In this document: positions 6,879 through 17,061 of the stretch, piece after piece | Numbering within the stretch: the stretch's first letter is position 1 | Layout of the letters: each line of letters starts with the position of its first letter | Assembly: GCA_900539835.1 (NCBI GenBank) | Contig: UQDR01000010.1 | Location: forward strand, 1-64,000 | Direction of reading: 5' to 3' | Source of the DNA: an uncultured Ruminococcus sp. | GTDB lineage: Bacteria > Bacillota > Clostridia > Oscillospirales > Ruminococcaceae | Length of the DNA: 64,000 bases | The notes under the pieces: model-generated | The model's database searches: none | What the model was told of the DNA's origin: nothing | Seen by the model: the letters and a program-made list of their open reading frames with translations, nothing else | Position numbers and translations under genes: made by a program

Positions 6879-8201
6879 TTACTCTTTTTCATCATAGTCA
6901 TCACCGTATTTCTCAGCCATACGGCGTCTTGCCTCGTTTATTCTCTTTCTTTGAAGTTCCTTCATTTCTGCCTTAGACAGCTTTCTTTCTTCTGTCTCTT
7001 CATCATCATCTTCATTTGAAACTGATGTCGGCGCTGTACCATTCTGCATAGCTAACGCCTTTTCATACATTGAAGGCTTTTTCTTTTTCTTCTTTTGCTT
7101 TTCAATATCCTTCTTAACCATTTCCTGTACCTTTGCCGGTGAATAAAGAACGTTAAGAATTATTGTCTGAATAAGAGCAAACAATGATGAATAGATCCAG
7201 TAAAGACCCAAACCTGCCGGATATGAGAAACAGATCCATAGTGAGAATATAGGCATTATATAGAACATTGCTTTCATTCCGCCGCCCATATTAACTGCTG
7301 CCGGATTATTCTTCTTAGATAGCTTCTGAGAAATAATTGTAGTAAGAAGCTGAAGAATTGCCGATATAAACGGAATAAATACCAAAGAATCACGAGAAAG
7401 CTTAAATTTAGGAATAGCACCAAGTGAAATTCCAATAAATTCATAATTAATGTCTTCTGCTTCCTTTCTTACACTTTCAGGAAGCACATCTGCATATTTG
7501 CCGTTTTCCTTTTCTACAAAATCAAATGTAATAAGCTCCGGCCTTGATTGTGCAAGAGATTTAGAAACATTATTTTCATCAAGAATAAACTTGTCTATGT
7601 CAGAATGCTTTTTTATTGCCTCAATGAAATTATTCCATTCAGAATCACTGTCAATCGACTTTGCTGTCTTCGGATATTTATCTTTATCCTTAAGATCATC
7701 CTTTAAAGCCTCATATGGATCCTTGCCGCCTTCTTTTTCATATTCAGCGATTAATTTTTCAATAGATGAATCCTTGGATTTTATTTCATCACTGGCAACA
7801 TACAGATTTGTAATAAGTTCGTTAGACGCCTTTACATCATCCTTGTCTGCATTAGAAATATAAGTCAGTGGCCCGTAAATAACAGGAATAAGCGAGAACA
7901 AAATAACCATTGTTATAACCATAGGAAGACAGCTTGCCATAGGATTTACATTTTCCTTGCTGTAAAGCTTCATGGTCTCTTCATTAAGCTTTTCCTTGTT
8001 ATTAGCATATTTTTTTCTTAGCTTTTCAAGCTGAGGATTAAGCATTGCCATCCTTGCCGTGCTCTTCTGCTGCTTAACATTAAGCGGAAAAACTACAAGA
8101 CGTGTTATCAAAGTAAATAAAAGAAGTGCAATGCCGTAATTTTTTACAAGCGCATAACATAATTTCATTATCCAACCCAAAGGGGTAGCCAATAAACTCA
8201 T
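6879..8201 (-). CDS. yidC: Membrane protein insertase YidC/SpoIIIJ
   Basis: This is a 440-residue Oxa1/YidC-family insertase. The frame opens at 8264, but GGAGG at 8207-8211 sits 5 nt before the ATG at 8201, giving MSLLATPLGW as the amino terminus. Membrane helices near residues 5-50 are followed by the basic coiled region (QQKSTARMAMLNPQLEKLRKK split across helices), then the conserved hydrophobic core and an acidic-basic tail. A hydrophilic insertion of about 150 residues separates the second and third transmembrane regions and is much longer than in Bacillus SpoIIIJ. Classical neighbours (yidD, rnpA, rpmH, khpB) support the call. Confidence 0.93.
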   Translation of the reverse strand: MSLLATPLGWIMKLCYALVKNYGIALLLFTLITRLVVFPLNVKQQKSTARMAMLNPQLEKLRKKYANNKEKLNEETMKLYSKENVNPMASCLPMVITMVILFSLIPVIYGPLTYISNADKDDVKASNELITNLYVASDEIKSKDSSIEKLIAEYEKEGGKDPYEALKDDLKDKDKYPKTAKSIDSDSEWNNFIEAIKKHSDIDKFILDENNVSKSLAQSRPELITFDFVEKENGKYADVLPESVRKEAEDINYEFIGISLGAIPKFKLSRDSLVFIPFISAILQLLTTIISQKLSKKNNPAAVNMGGGMKAMFYIMPIFSLWICFSYPAGLGLYWIYSSLFALIQTIILNVLYSPAKVQEMVKKDIEKQKKKKKKPSMYEKALAMQNGTAPTSVSNEDDDEETEERKLSKAEMKELQRKRINEARRRMAEKYGDDYDEKE

Positions 8202-8381
8202 TTGTAACCTCCAGTCGCAGAAAATCTGCCGAACTAATTTAAATAAAGGGCATAGCCCCGCCATTTAACAAATAATTGAGGATAAAACCCCTTGATTTTC
8301 AGCTTGAGATGCTCCCCGGCTGAAAATATAATATGTCCGCCTCCTGTAAAAGTAAGGGACATAAAATTTTATTATATTAAT
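8202..8381 (-). promoter_or_regulatory. Leader between yidD and yidC with hairpin and orphan SD
   Basis: The 180-bp gap inside the cluster contains, on the minus strand, a strong SD-like AGGAGGCGG (about 8338-8346) with no ATG, GTG or TTG at suitable distance. It is followed by a hairpin ATTTTCAGC/GCTGAAAAT with a loop of about 15 nt. I found no coding sequence in it. The gap could be an mRNA control region for yidC; this is inference. Confidence 0.35.
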
Positions 8382-8624
8382 TTAATTATTTTCTCTCTTA
8401 ATTAAACTGAATTTATCAGGAACATAATCAATTCCACCCTTTGAAAAAGGATTGCATCTTAAAAGACGCCAAATACTTAAAATCAATCCCTTAAAAAATC
8501 CATGCTTTCTGAATGCCTCTATGCTGTAATTTGAACATGTCGGATAATATTTGCATCTCGGCGGAAATAACGGACTTATTACCTTCTTATAAACTTTTAT
8601 CAAAAAAATCGGAATATTTCTCAT
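8382..8624 (-). CDS. yidD: Membrane protein insertion efficiency factor YidD
   Basis: This 80-residue protein has the YidD signature: a short amphipathic start, [12 protein letters not shown] with its cysteines, and [17 protein letters not shown]. YidD associates with the inner face of the membrane and assists YidC insertion. It overlaps rnpA by 4 nt (ATGA), indicating translational coupling, and precedes yidC as in most Firmicutes. Confidence 0.95.
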   Translation of the reverse strand: MRNIPIFLIKVYKKVISPLFPPRCKYYPTCSNYSIEAFRKHGFFKGLILSIWRLLRCNPFSKGGIDYVPDKFSLIKRENN

Positions 8625-8983
8625 TTTCTTTTCTGTTTTTCCAAGAAACTCTGATTATCCATTTTCTTCAGAAGCCTTTTATTAATAAAAAACTCAATAT
8701 CCTGCGTTTTCTTCTCTGAAATATTATTTCTTCCTGCAAAAACAATGTCATATCCAATAGGAAACTTGTCCTCATTCAGTCTGTATGCAGCTCTGATTAT
8801 TCTTTTTATCCTGTTTCTTTTTACTGCGTTGCCCTGTTTTTTCCCTACTGAAATACCTATCCTGTTATACGGCGATTTATTAGGTATAAAATATGCCGTT
8901 AAATATTCACAGGACGCAAAACTTCCTTTTTTAAAACATCTTAAAAATATTTTATTATCCTTAAGCATTTCAGTAAAAAGCAT
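8621..8983 (-). CDS. rnpA: Ribonuclease P protein component
   Basis: This is the 120-residue protein subunit of RNase P, which matures the 5' ends of tRNAs together with the rnpB RNA. The family motif [17 protein letters not shown] is present around residues 50-70, preceded by GISVGKKQG. It lies in the conserved rpmH-rnpA-yidD-yidC order and overlaps yidD. Confidence 0.95.
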   Translation of the reverse strand: MLFTEMLKDNKIFLRCFKKGSFASCEYLTAYFIPNKSPYNRIGISVGKKQGNAVKRNRIKRIIRAAYRLNEDKFPIGYDIVFAGRNNISEKKTQDIEFFINKRLLKKMDNQSFLEKQKRK

Positions 8984-9112
8984 AAAAACCTCTGAACAAA
9001 CCCATAATTATCACATAATTTACTTAATGATATTTAACATCACAATAAAGAGAAAGACCCTATACCAATCATTTTTCAAACTGAATGGTATATGGCCGTA
9101 TCTTTGACATAA

Positions 9113-9247
9113 TTAATAGCTAAGTCTTGCTCTTCCCTTTGATCTTCTGCGAGCTAAAACCTTTCTGCCGTTTTTAGTTGCCATTCTCTTCATAAAACCA
9201 TGTACTTTTTTTCTCTGTAATTTTTTAGGCTGATAAGTTCTTTTCAT
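9113..9247 (-). CDS. rpmH: 50S ribosomal protein L34
   Basis: This is a 44-residue basic ribosomal protein with the L34 pattern [18 protein letters not shown] and an [12 protein letters not shown] ending. The frame is open to 9328, but GGGAGG about 10 nt before the ATG at 9247 and the family length fix the start. It heads the leftward cluster next to the origin and has its own promoter. Confidence 0.97.
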   Translation of the reverse strand: MKRTYQPKKLQRKKVHGFMKRMATKNGRKVLARRRSKGRARLSY

Positions 9248-9349
9248 TTCAAATATCCTCCCTTCTGAAATCAAAACAAAACATTTCAATAAAATCATTC
9301 GGGCTTTTTTACACACAAAAAAACGCATAACATGCCCCTGTAATAATCA

Positions 9350-9379
9350 ATTATATCTTATTCTTATATTATTTGTCAA
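9350..9379 (-). promoter_or_regulatory. rpmH promoter
   Basis: On the minus strand TTGACA (9374-9379) and TATAAT (9350-9355) are 18 nt apart, about 100 nt upstream of rpmH. The -35 box lies inside a small inverted repeat (TTGTC/GACAA). The rest of the 9329-9734 gap is extremely AT-rich and holds the divergent dnaA promoter. Confidence 0.8.
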
Positions 9380-9550
9380 GACAATTCATAATTTTTTTAT
9401 ATTTCAAACATCGTTTTTTATTTATAAATTTATATATATTTTTTTAACCACAATATATAGTATTTTATATAATGTTTTTTTGTATATTAAGTATTTTAGA
9501 AAATTATAAATATTATAAAAAAATTTACACTATTATATAATGCATAAGCC

Positions 9551-9579
9551 TTGAAAAATTTTTTGAAATATGATATAAT
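9551..9579 (+). promoter_or_regulatory. dnaA promoter
   Basis: TTGAAA and TATAAT with a 17-nt spacer lie 155 nt upstream of the dnaA ATG. I see no DnaA-box-like site around it. Confidence 0.75.
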
Positions 9580-9650
9580 GAAATAGAATTGATAATTATG
9601 TCTGTTTTTTAATTATTAAAAATTTATACATAAGATAATTAAAAAAATAA

Positions 9651-9685
9651 TCCCTTGAAATATTTTCAAAGGGAAGATTTTTGTT
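9651..9685 (+). promoter_or_regulatory. Terminator-like hairpin in the dnaA leader
   Basis: TCCCTTGAA pairs with TTCAAAGGGA (one bulged A), followed by a T-rich run. It lies between the dnaA promoter and the dnaA start and could act as an attenuator; this is inferred from shape only. Confidence 0.4.
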
Positions 9686-9734
9686 TTATGATATTTATTT
9701 AAAATTATGAAATAAAAAATTCAGGAGGAGAAAA

Positions 9735-11084
9735 ATGGAGTCTTTTAACGACGTATTTCTTAGCGTTTTAAAATACTGTAAAGCTGATCCGACAGTCAGC
9801 GAAATTGGATTTAATAAATGGATTAAAATTCTTGAGCCATATAAGCTTGAAAATAATACAGCTTATCTACTTACAGACAGTGAATTTACAAAAAAAACAA
9901 CCTTAGAAGTTTATGAACCCGTCTTAAAAAAAGCATTTTTAGAAACCTTGGGCTTTGACGTGGAAATTAAAATTCTTGTTAAAACCAAAGAAAAAGAACC
10001 TGAAAAAAATGAAGAACCTGCACCTACAGTCAGCGAACCGACATCGATCAGTGAATCATTGACCTTTGAAAATTTCATAAAAGGAAAATCAAATGAGCTT
10101 GCATATGCATTTTGTATAGCCGTTGCCGGAAAAAACGAAAACTCAGGTAATTCAGCTTCAAATAATACATTTAATCCGCTTTTTATTTACGGCGATTCCG
10201 GTCTTGGAAAAACCCACCTTATGAAAGCTATTGAAAATGAAGTCTTAAAGAAAAATCCTGATTTGAATATTATCTATACTACCGGTGAAAATTTTGTGAA
10301 TGAGCTTGTTATGGCTTTAGAATATCATAAAACCATAGATTTTCATAACAAATATCGAAATGCAGATTTTTTGCTGATTGACGATATCCAGTTTATTGCC
10401 GGAAAAGAAAGAGGACAGGAAGAATTCTTCCATACCTTCAACGATCTTTATAATGCAGGAAAACAAATAGTTTTGACCTCTGATATAGCACCATCAAAAA
10501 TATCAAAGCTCGAAAACAGAATACGTTCCCGTTTTTCATTGGGTGTACAGGTTGATATCCAGCCGCCTGATTTTGAAACAAGAATGGCTATTGTTAAAAG
10601 AAAAGCTGAACTTTTGGGACTCCAGCTGTCTGACAATGTTGCAAGAATCATTGCTGAAAAAATAAAAACAAATATCCGTCAGCTTGAAGGAACAGTAAAT
10701 AAAATTAAAGCTCTTACTACTTATACAAACGAGCCTCCTTCAATCTCAATGGCCCAAAGGGTAATAAAAGAAATAATGATTGCAAACCATCCTGCTGAGA
10801 TAACAGTCGACAGCATTATAAATGAAGTCGCTTCATCATTTAAAGTAACTCCCGAAGATATAAGATCTCAGAACAGACGTGCAAATATTTCTCTCGCAAG
10901 AAAAATAACAATCTATCTTTTAAAAGAAATAAAAGGAATGACTTATATACAAATCGGCAATGAGCTAAATAAAAATCATTCTACAATGACTATTCATTAT
11001 CAGGATGTGGTTAAGCTTTTAAAGAAAAATCCTGATTTAAAAGAAACAGTTGACGATATAATCAAAAATCTTAAAAATACATAG
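9735..11084 (+). CDS. dnaA: Chromosomal replication initiator DnaA
   Basis: This is the 449-residue AAA+ initiator that binds DnaA boxes and melts the origin. Domain I is about 1-85, followed by a short linker. The AAA+ domain has Walker A GDSGLGKT (153-160), Walker B LLIDDIQF (213-220) and an arginine-rich sensor region. Domain IV DNA binding is about 355-449. The usual RDHTT signature in the recognition helix is replaced by KNHST (413-417), so two residues that contact bases in other DnaA proteins are changed. AGGAGG precedes the ATG. Orthology is certain from sequence and position; the recognition change is discussed as a finding. Confidence 0.98.
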   Translation: MESFNDVFLSVLKYCKADPTVSEIGFNKWIKILEPYKLENNTAYLLTDSEFTKKTTLEVYEPVLKKAFLETLGFDVEIKILVKTKEKEPEKNEEPAPTVSEPTSISESLTFENFIKGKSNELAYAFCIAVAGKNENSGNSASNNTFNPLFIYGDSGLGKTHLMKAIENEVLKKNPDLNIIYTTGENFVNELVMALEYHKTIDFHNKYRNADFLLIDDIQFIAGKERGQEEFFHTFNDLYNAGKQIVLTSDIAPSKISKLENRIRSRFSLGVQVDIQPPDFETRMAIVKRKAELLGLQLSDNVARIIAEKIKTNIRQLEGTVNKIKALTTYTNEPPSISMAQRVIKEIMIANHPAEITVDSIINEVASSFKVTPEDIRSQNRRANISLARKITIYLLKEIKGMTYIQIGNELNKNHSTMTIHYQDVVKLLKKNPDLKETVDDIIKNLKNT

Positions 11085-11508
11085 GTTTTTCAACTGTTTC
11101 AACATAGTTTTCAACAATATTTAAAAGACAAACAGGCTTAATTATGATACATTTCAGTTGATTTTCAACAGAATAAAATATAAATAAAATTATATAAAGT
11201 TGATAAAAACTTTTCAAATTTTATCTTTCAACAAATTTTTATGTTTTATTTAACAATCAACACGAAAACATTCAACAGATTAAACACAAATTTTTTTATA
11301 AACACTTTAAACATTTCTTCTTGAAAATCACCTTAAAAAAATACCCCTCAAAAAAGTGGTTTTTACGCACTTTCAAAGCTTAACTATAGTTTTCAACACA
11401 CTCTACTACTACTACTAAAAAATAAATATATATATATTTATTTTATTAAACCTTTCTTCCCCATAAAAAATTATCATTGTTAAAAAATAAAAAAGGAGAA
11501 AAAATCCT
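11085..11508. other. oriC: Chromosomal origin of replication (oriC)
   Basis: The 424-bp dnaA-dnaN gap contains a cluster of a 9-mer, TTTTCAACA, at 11108-11116, 11162-11170 and 11390-11398. One-base variants lie at 11087, 11096 and 11225, and a two-base variant CATTCAACA at 11269. These look like DnaA boxes differing from the common TTATCCACA at positions 3 and 6. The last box is followed directly by a CTA-repeat DnaA-trio tract and an AT-only stretch, the layout of the basal unwinding module described for Bacillus subtilis. No canonical box was found. Confidence 0.85.
11403..11417 (+). promoter_or_regulatory. DnaA-trio tract of the unwinding module
   Basis: Five uninterrupted CTA repeats lie 4 nt after the last TTTTCAACA box and precede a run of A and T only (to about 11450). 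In B. subtilis the equivalent trinucleotides bind DnaA on one strand to open the duplex. The match in position and sequence is direct; function is inferred. Confidence 0.75.
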
Positions 11509-12618
11509 ATGAAATTAAAATGCAGTAAGCCTTCTCTTTATGAAGCAATAGTAAACGTATCAAAAGCAGTATCCGAACGTTCTTCTCTTCCTTCTCTTGA
11601 AGGAATCAAATGCAAGGTTTCTGAAAATATGATGGAACTTACAGGATATAACCTTGAAATAGGAATAAGAACTACAATTTCTGTTGTAACTCAGGATAAA
11701 GGTGAGTTTATTCTTAATGCCCGCCTGTTCTGTGAAATGATAAGAAAAATGCCTGAAGAAGATATATTTATTGAAGTTTCAGATAATCTTCAGGTAACCT
11801 TGTCAAGCGGCGTCACTACCTTTAATCTGAGCGCTGTATCTTCAGAAGATTATCCTGAGCTTCCGGTCAAAACAGACTGCGATGAAATTTCAATTTCACA
11901 GCCTGTTCTGAAAAATATGATAAATCAAACTATTTTTGCCGTTGCCGTTACTGATATGAAGCCTATCTTAAAAGGTGAATTGTTTGATATAGAAAACGGA
12001 ATGTTCAACCTTGTTGCTATCGACGGCTATAGACTTGCTGTAAGACAAGAACCTATAAAATATAATGGCAATATTAAATTTGTAGTACCTGCAAAAACAT
12101 TGTCAGAGGTTTCAAAGCTTTTAAGCGATAACGACGATGATAAATGCTGTATGTTTGTTTCAGCTAAGCATATCATATTTGAAATCAATGGTTATTTTGT
12201 TTATTCAAGACTCCTTGAAGGTGAGTTTCATCCCTATAAAAGCGCTATTCCTGAAACCTTTACTACTGAAGTCATTGCAGACAGAAAAAATCTTATCGAA
12301 ACACTTGAAAGAGCTATGCTCCTTATTAATGAGCGTAATCCAAGCCCTGTAAGATGCTATTTTGAAAACGGAATAATTAAAGTTAAATGTTCAACCTCAA
12401 TGGGAAAAATCACCGATGAAATAAAAGCCGATATTGCCGGACCTGTTATTGAAATAGGTTTTAAGTGCAAGTATTTCCTTGATCCTCTGAAAGTTATCAG
12501 TGAGGATAAAATTAAACTCCAGATGAGCGGAAGCCTGCTTCCTATGAAGATAGTCCCATGTGACGATAGTAATTATACTTTCCTTGTGCTCCCTGTTCGT
12601 CTTTCAAAAGAGTCCTGA
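11509..12618 (+). CDS. dnaN: DNA polymerase III beta subunit (sliding clamp)
   Basis: This 369-residue clamp has three repeated domains of about 120 residues and ends with the typical LLPMKIV...FLVLPVRLS segment. It forms a ring on DNA and tethers the replicative polymerase. It lies downstream of oriC in the standard dnaA-dnaN order, with AAAGGAG before the ATG. Confidence 0.97.
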   Translation: MKLKCSKPSLYEAIVNVSKAVSERSSLPSLEGIKCKVSENMMELTGYNLEIGIRTTISVVTQDKGEFILNARLFCEMIRKMPEEDIFIEVSDNLQVTLSSGVTTFNLSAVSSEDYPELPVKTDCDEISISQPVLKNMINQTIFAVAVTDMKPILKGELFDIENGMFNLVAIDGYRLAVRQEPIKYNGNIKFVVPAKTLSEVSKLLSDNDDDKCCMFVSAKHIIFEINGYFVYSRLLEGEFHPYKSAIPETFTTEVIADRKNLIETLERAMLLINERNPSPVRCYFENGIIKVKCSTSMGKITDEIKADIAGPVIEIGFKCKYFLDPLKVISEDKIKLQMSGSLLPMKIVPCDDSNYTFLVLPVRLSKES

Positions 12619-12638
12619 TAAATGATGTTGGTGTAAAT

Positions 12639-12863
12639 ATGAATTATAAACAATTAAAAGTAAGTATAAAAACCGATTATATAAAGCTTGATTCATTGCT
12701 TAAATATGCGGGAATAGTAGAAACCGGCGGAATAGGCAAGGAAATTATACTTGAAGAAAGAATTAAATATAACGGTGAAATATGTACACAACGAGGAAAA
12801 AAAATTTATAAAGGCGACCACGTCCAAATAGATGAAATAGAAACTGAAATTACGGTAGAATAA
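12639..12863 (+). CDS. yaaA: S4-domain RNA-binding protein YaaA
   Basis: This 74-residue protein is a single S4-like domain (LDSLLKYAGIVETGG, then NGEICTQRGKKIYKGD). Its position between dnaN and recF is conserved in Firmicutes, where the protein is thought to bind RNA or ribosomes. It shares one base with the recF start (TAATG), so the two are translationally coupled. Confidence 0.9.
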   Translation: MNYKQLKVSIKTDYIKLDSLLKYAGIVETGGIGKEIILEERIKYNGEICTQRGKKIYKGDHVQIDEIETEITVE

Positions 12864-13993
12864 TGTATATTACAAAATTATATGTTAACGGTTTTAAAAA
12901 TCTGAAGGATATTAATATTAATCCTCACCCAAAGCTTAATATATTCTGCGGAAAAAATGCTCAGGGCAAAACAAATTTGATTGAGTCAATTTGGATATGC
13001 AGCGGCGTTAAAAGCTTTAGAAATACCAAAGATAAAAGTATGATAAATATAAACGGCGATGTTTCTAATATTGAGCTTGGATTTAAGGATATGAACCGTG
13101 AACAGATAATTAATTATAATATGGCAAGACCAAATGTTAAAGAAAAGAATGTCTTTTTAAACGGGGTTAAGCTGAAAGCTCCGTCAAATCTTTTCGGAAG
13201 CTTTGATTGTGTTATTTTCACACCCGAGGATCTGGACCTTTCAAAAGGCTCTCCTGATAACAGAAGAAAATTTCTCGATTTGTCTGTTTCTCAAATTAAA
13301 AATTCTTATAATTCAGTCGCATTAAAATATGAAAATATATTAGAACAAAGAAATGCCTTGCTGAAAAGTATAAATCAAGGAAAATCTGATAAAGAAGAGC
13401 TTGAAGTCTGGAATGTCCAGCTTGCTTCTATGGGTGCATATATTTCTCTTTTAAGATATAATTATACAAAAAAGCTTAATATCTTTGCTAAGAAATTGTA
13501 TAATGAAATTTCAAATGGAAAGGAAGAGCTGGAGCTTAAATATAGCTCAACTGTTTTTTCTGATTTGGAAAATAAAAAAGATTATCGGGGAGAAATGACT
13601 GAAGAATACCTGAATAACTTAAATAAATCATTAAATGATGATTTAAGAGCAGGTTTTACTACCAAAGGTGTCCATAGAGATGATTTGATCGGATATATAA
13701 ACGGACTTTCGGTCAGAGATTTTGCATCTCAGGGTCAGCATAGATCCTTAGCGCTGATTTTAAAGCTTGCCCAGGCCTATATTCTGACTGAAGAAACAAA
13801 AGAATCTCCCTGTATCCTGTTGGATGATGTGTTAAGCGAACTTGATGTTTCAAGACAAAAGTTTGTTATTTCTAAAATAGATAATATGCAGGTTTTCATT
13901 ACCTGCTGTGATAAAAATATTCCCTTTGATAAAAAAACAGAAGGAAAATTGTTCTTTATCGAAGATGGAAAAATAATAAGAAAAAATCAATAA
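12863..13993 (+). CDS. recF: DNA replication and repair protein RecF
   Basis: This 376-residue SMC-like ATPase loads RecA at gaps. The Walker A motif GKNAQGKTN is at about residues 29-37, and the ABC signature SQGQHRS is near 290, followed by a Walker B segment CILLDDVLSELD. It overlaps yaaA by one base and lies in the canonical origin operon. Confidence 0.96.
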   Translation: MYITKLYVNGFKNLKDININPHPKLNIFCGKNAQGKTNLIESIWICSGVKSFRNTKDKSMININGDVSNIELGFKDMNREQIINYNMARPNVKEKNVFLNGVKLKAPSNLFGSFDCVIFTPEDLDLSKGSPDNRRKFLDLSVSQIKNSYNSVALKYENILEQRNALLKSINQGKSDKEELEVWNVQLASMGAYISLLRYNYTKKLNIFAKKLYNEISNGKEELELKYSSTVFSDLENKKDYRGEMTEEYLNNLNKSLNDDLRAGFTTKGVHRDDLIGYINGLSVRDFASQGQHRSLALILKLAQAYILTEETKESPCILLDDVLSELDVSRQKFVISKIDNMQVFITCCDKNIPFDKKTEGKLFFIEDGKIIRKNQ

Positions 13994-14090
13994 ACAGTGT
14001 GAAAATTATTTTTATACCTGAATTTGTTTCTTTGAAAAAAAGATTTTAATGTATTAAAGAAATAAATTTGAATAAGGAATGATTATAACT

Positions 14091-14351
14091 ATGTTTCTTC
14101 ATTTAGGAAATAATTTTATAGTTAATACAAAAGAAATTATAGGTATCTTTGATATCGAAAATACTTCGGTCTCTAAAATAACCAAAGATTTTCTTAATGA
14201 GTCATCTAAGAAAAAACGAGTCATAAGCTGTACCTATGAAATGCCTAAAAGCTTTATAGTGTGCCTCGATAACAATTTTACCGAGAAAGTCTATATAAGC
14301 CAGATGTCCTGTGCAACACTCTTAAAAAGATTTAACCGAAAAATTAATTAA
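14091..14351 (+). CDS. remB: Extracellular matrix regulator RemB (YaaB, DUF370)
   Basis: This 86-residue protein starts MFLHLGNNFIVNTKEIIGIFD, the standard RemB opening (quoted here to show length only in part). The frame begins at 14079, but AAGGA abuts that ATG, whereas the ATG at 14091 has usable spacing and the family's first residues. RemB is related to the DNA-binding regulator RemA; its position between recF and gyrB is conserved in Firmicutes. Confidence 0.88.
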   Translation: MFLHLGNNFIVNTKEIIGIFDIENTSVSKITKDFLNESSKKKRVISCTYEMPKSFIVCLDNNFTEKVYISQMSCATLLKRFNRKIN

Positions 14352-14377
14352 AATAATAATTATAAAAAATAAAGTGA

Positions 14378-16372
<1,995 letters not shown>

Positions 16373-16390
16373 ATGTGAAAGGATATAGCT

Positions 16391-17038
16391 TTGAGTAATT
16401 TAGAGAAAAATCAGAATGAATTTGAAGAAATCGAAGCAGTTGAAGAAAGTGCAGTAATTGAAAGTGAAAATATTGAAAAACCGCTGCTGTCTTTTGAATA
16501 TGACGTAAAAAATGATGAAGAAGGACAAGCTTTTCTTCTCTTTCAAAAGAAATATGTATATAAAAAGAACTGGATAAAAACAGCCGCTTTTGCTATTGCC
16601 GCAATTCTGTTCTTAATATCAATCGGAAGAGATCCAAGCCAGCCTATGAATTTTATTCTTGCGGCAATTTGTATCGCTGGAATATTTATTATCTGGTATA
16701 ATACCAAAAGAATAAGAGCTTCTCTTTTAGACGCTTTAAAGCTTATAGAAGACGATAGATATATCTTCACATTATATGATAACAGCTTTTCCATTGAAAC
16801 GATCCTTGCTGAGGATACAGACGAAAACGGAGAGAAAATTCCTCCCGTTGAACCAAGAATAGTTTATTTTTCAAATACCGTAATAGACGTTATTGAGACA
16901 GAGAAAATGTTTGTTATAATACTTAAAAAGGATACTATCTATGTATTGCCTAAAAGATGTATGAAAAACAGTGAAGAAAATATATTAAAAGATATATTTT
17001 TAAACAAAACCGGAGAAAGATTTGAAAAAATATCTTAA
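16391..17038 (+). CDS. YcxB-like membrane protein between gyrB and gyrA
   Basis: This 215-residue protein has an acidic amino tail (1-45), two membrane helices (about 62-78 and 86-103) and a soluble carboxy-terminal domain. Segments such as RYIFTLYDNSFSIET, a WS-like IVYFSNTVIDVIET and YVLPKRCM match the YcxB-like, PH-related fold by eye. Function is unknown. TTG start with AAAGGA 7 nt upstream. It is cotranscribed with the gyrase genes, 18 nt after gyrB and 23 nt before gyrA; such an insertion between the gyrase genes is unusual. Confidence 0.7.
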   Translation: MSNLEKNQNEFEEIEAVEESAVIESENIEKPLLSFEYDVKNDEEGQAFLLFQKKYVYKKNWIKTAAFAIAAILFLISIGRDPSQPMNFILAAICIAGIFIIWYNTKRIRASLLDALKLIEDDRYIFTLYDNSFSIETILAEDTDENGEKIPPVEPRIVYFSNTVIDVIETEKMFVIILKKDTIYVLPKRCMKNSEENILKDIFLNKTGERFEKIS

Positions 17039-17061
17039 ACTAAAAAGATAAATTTATTATC

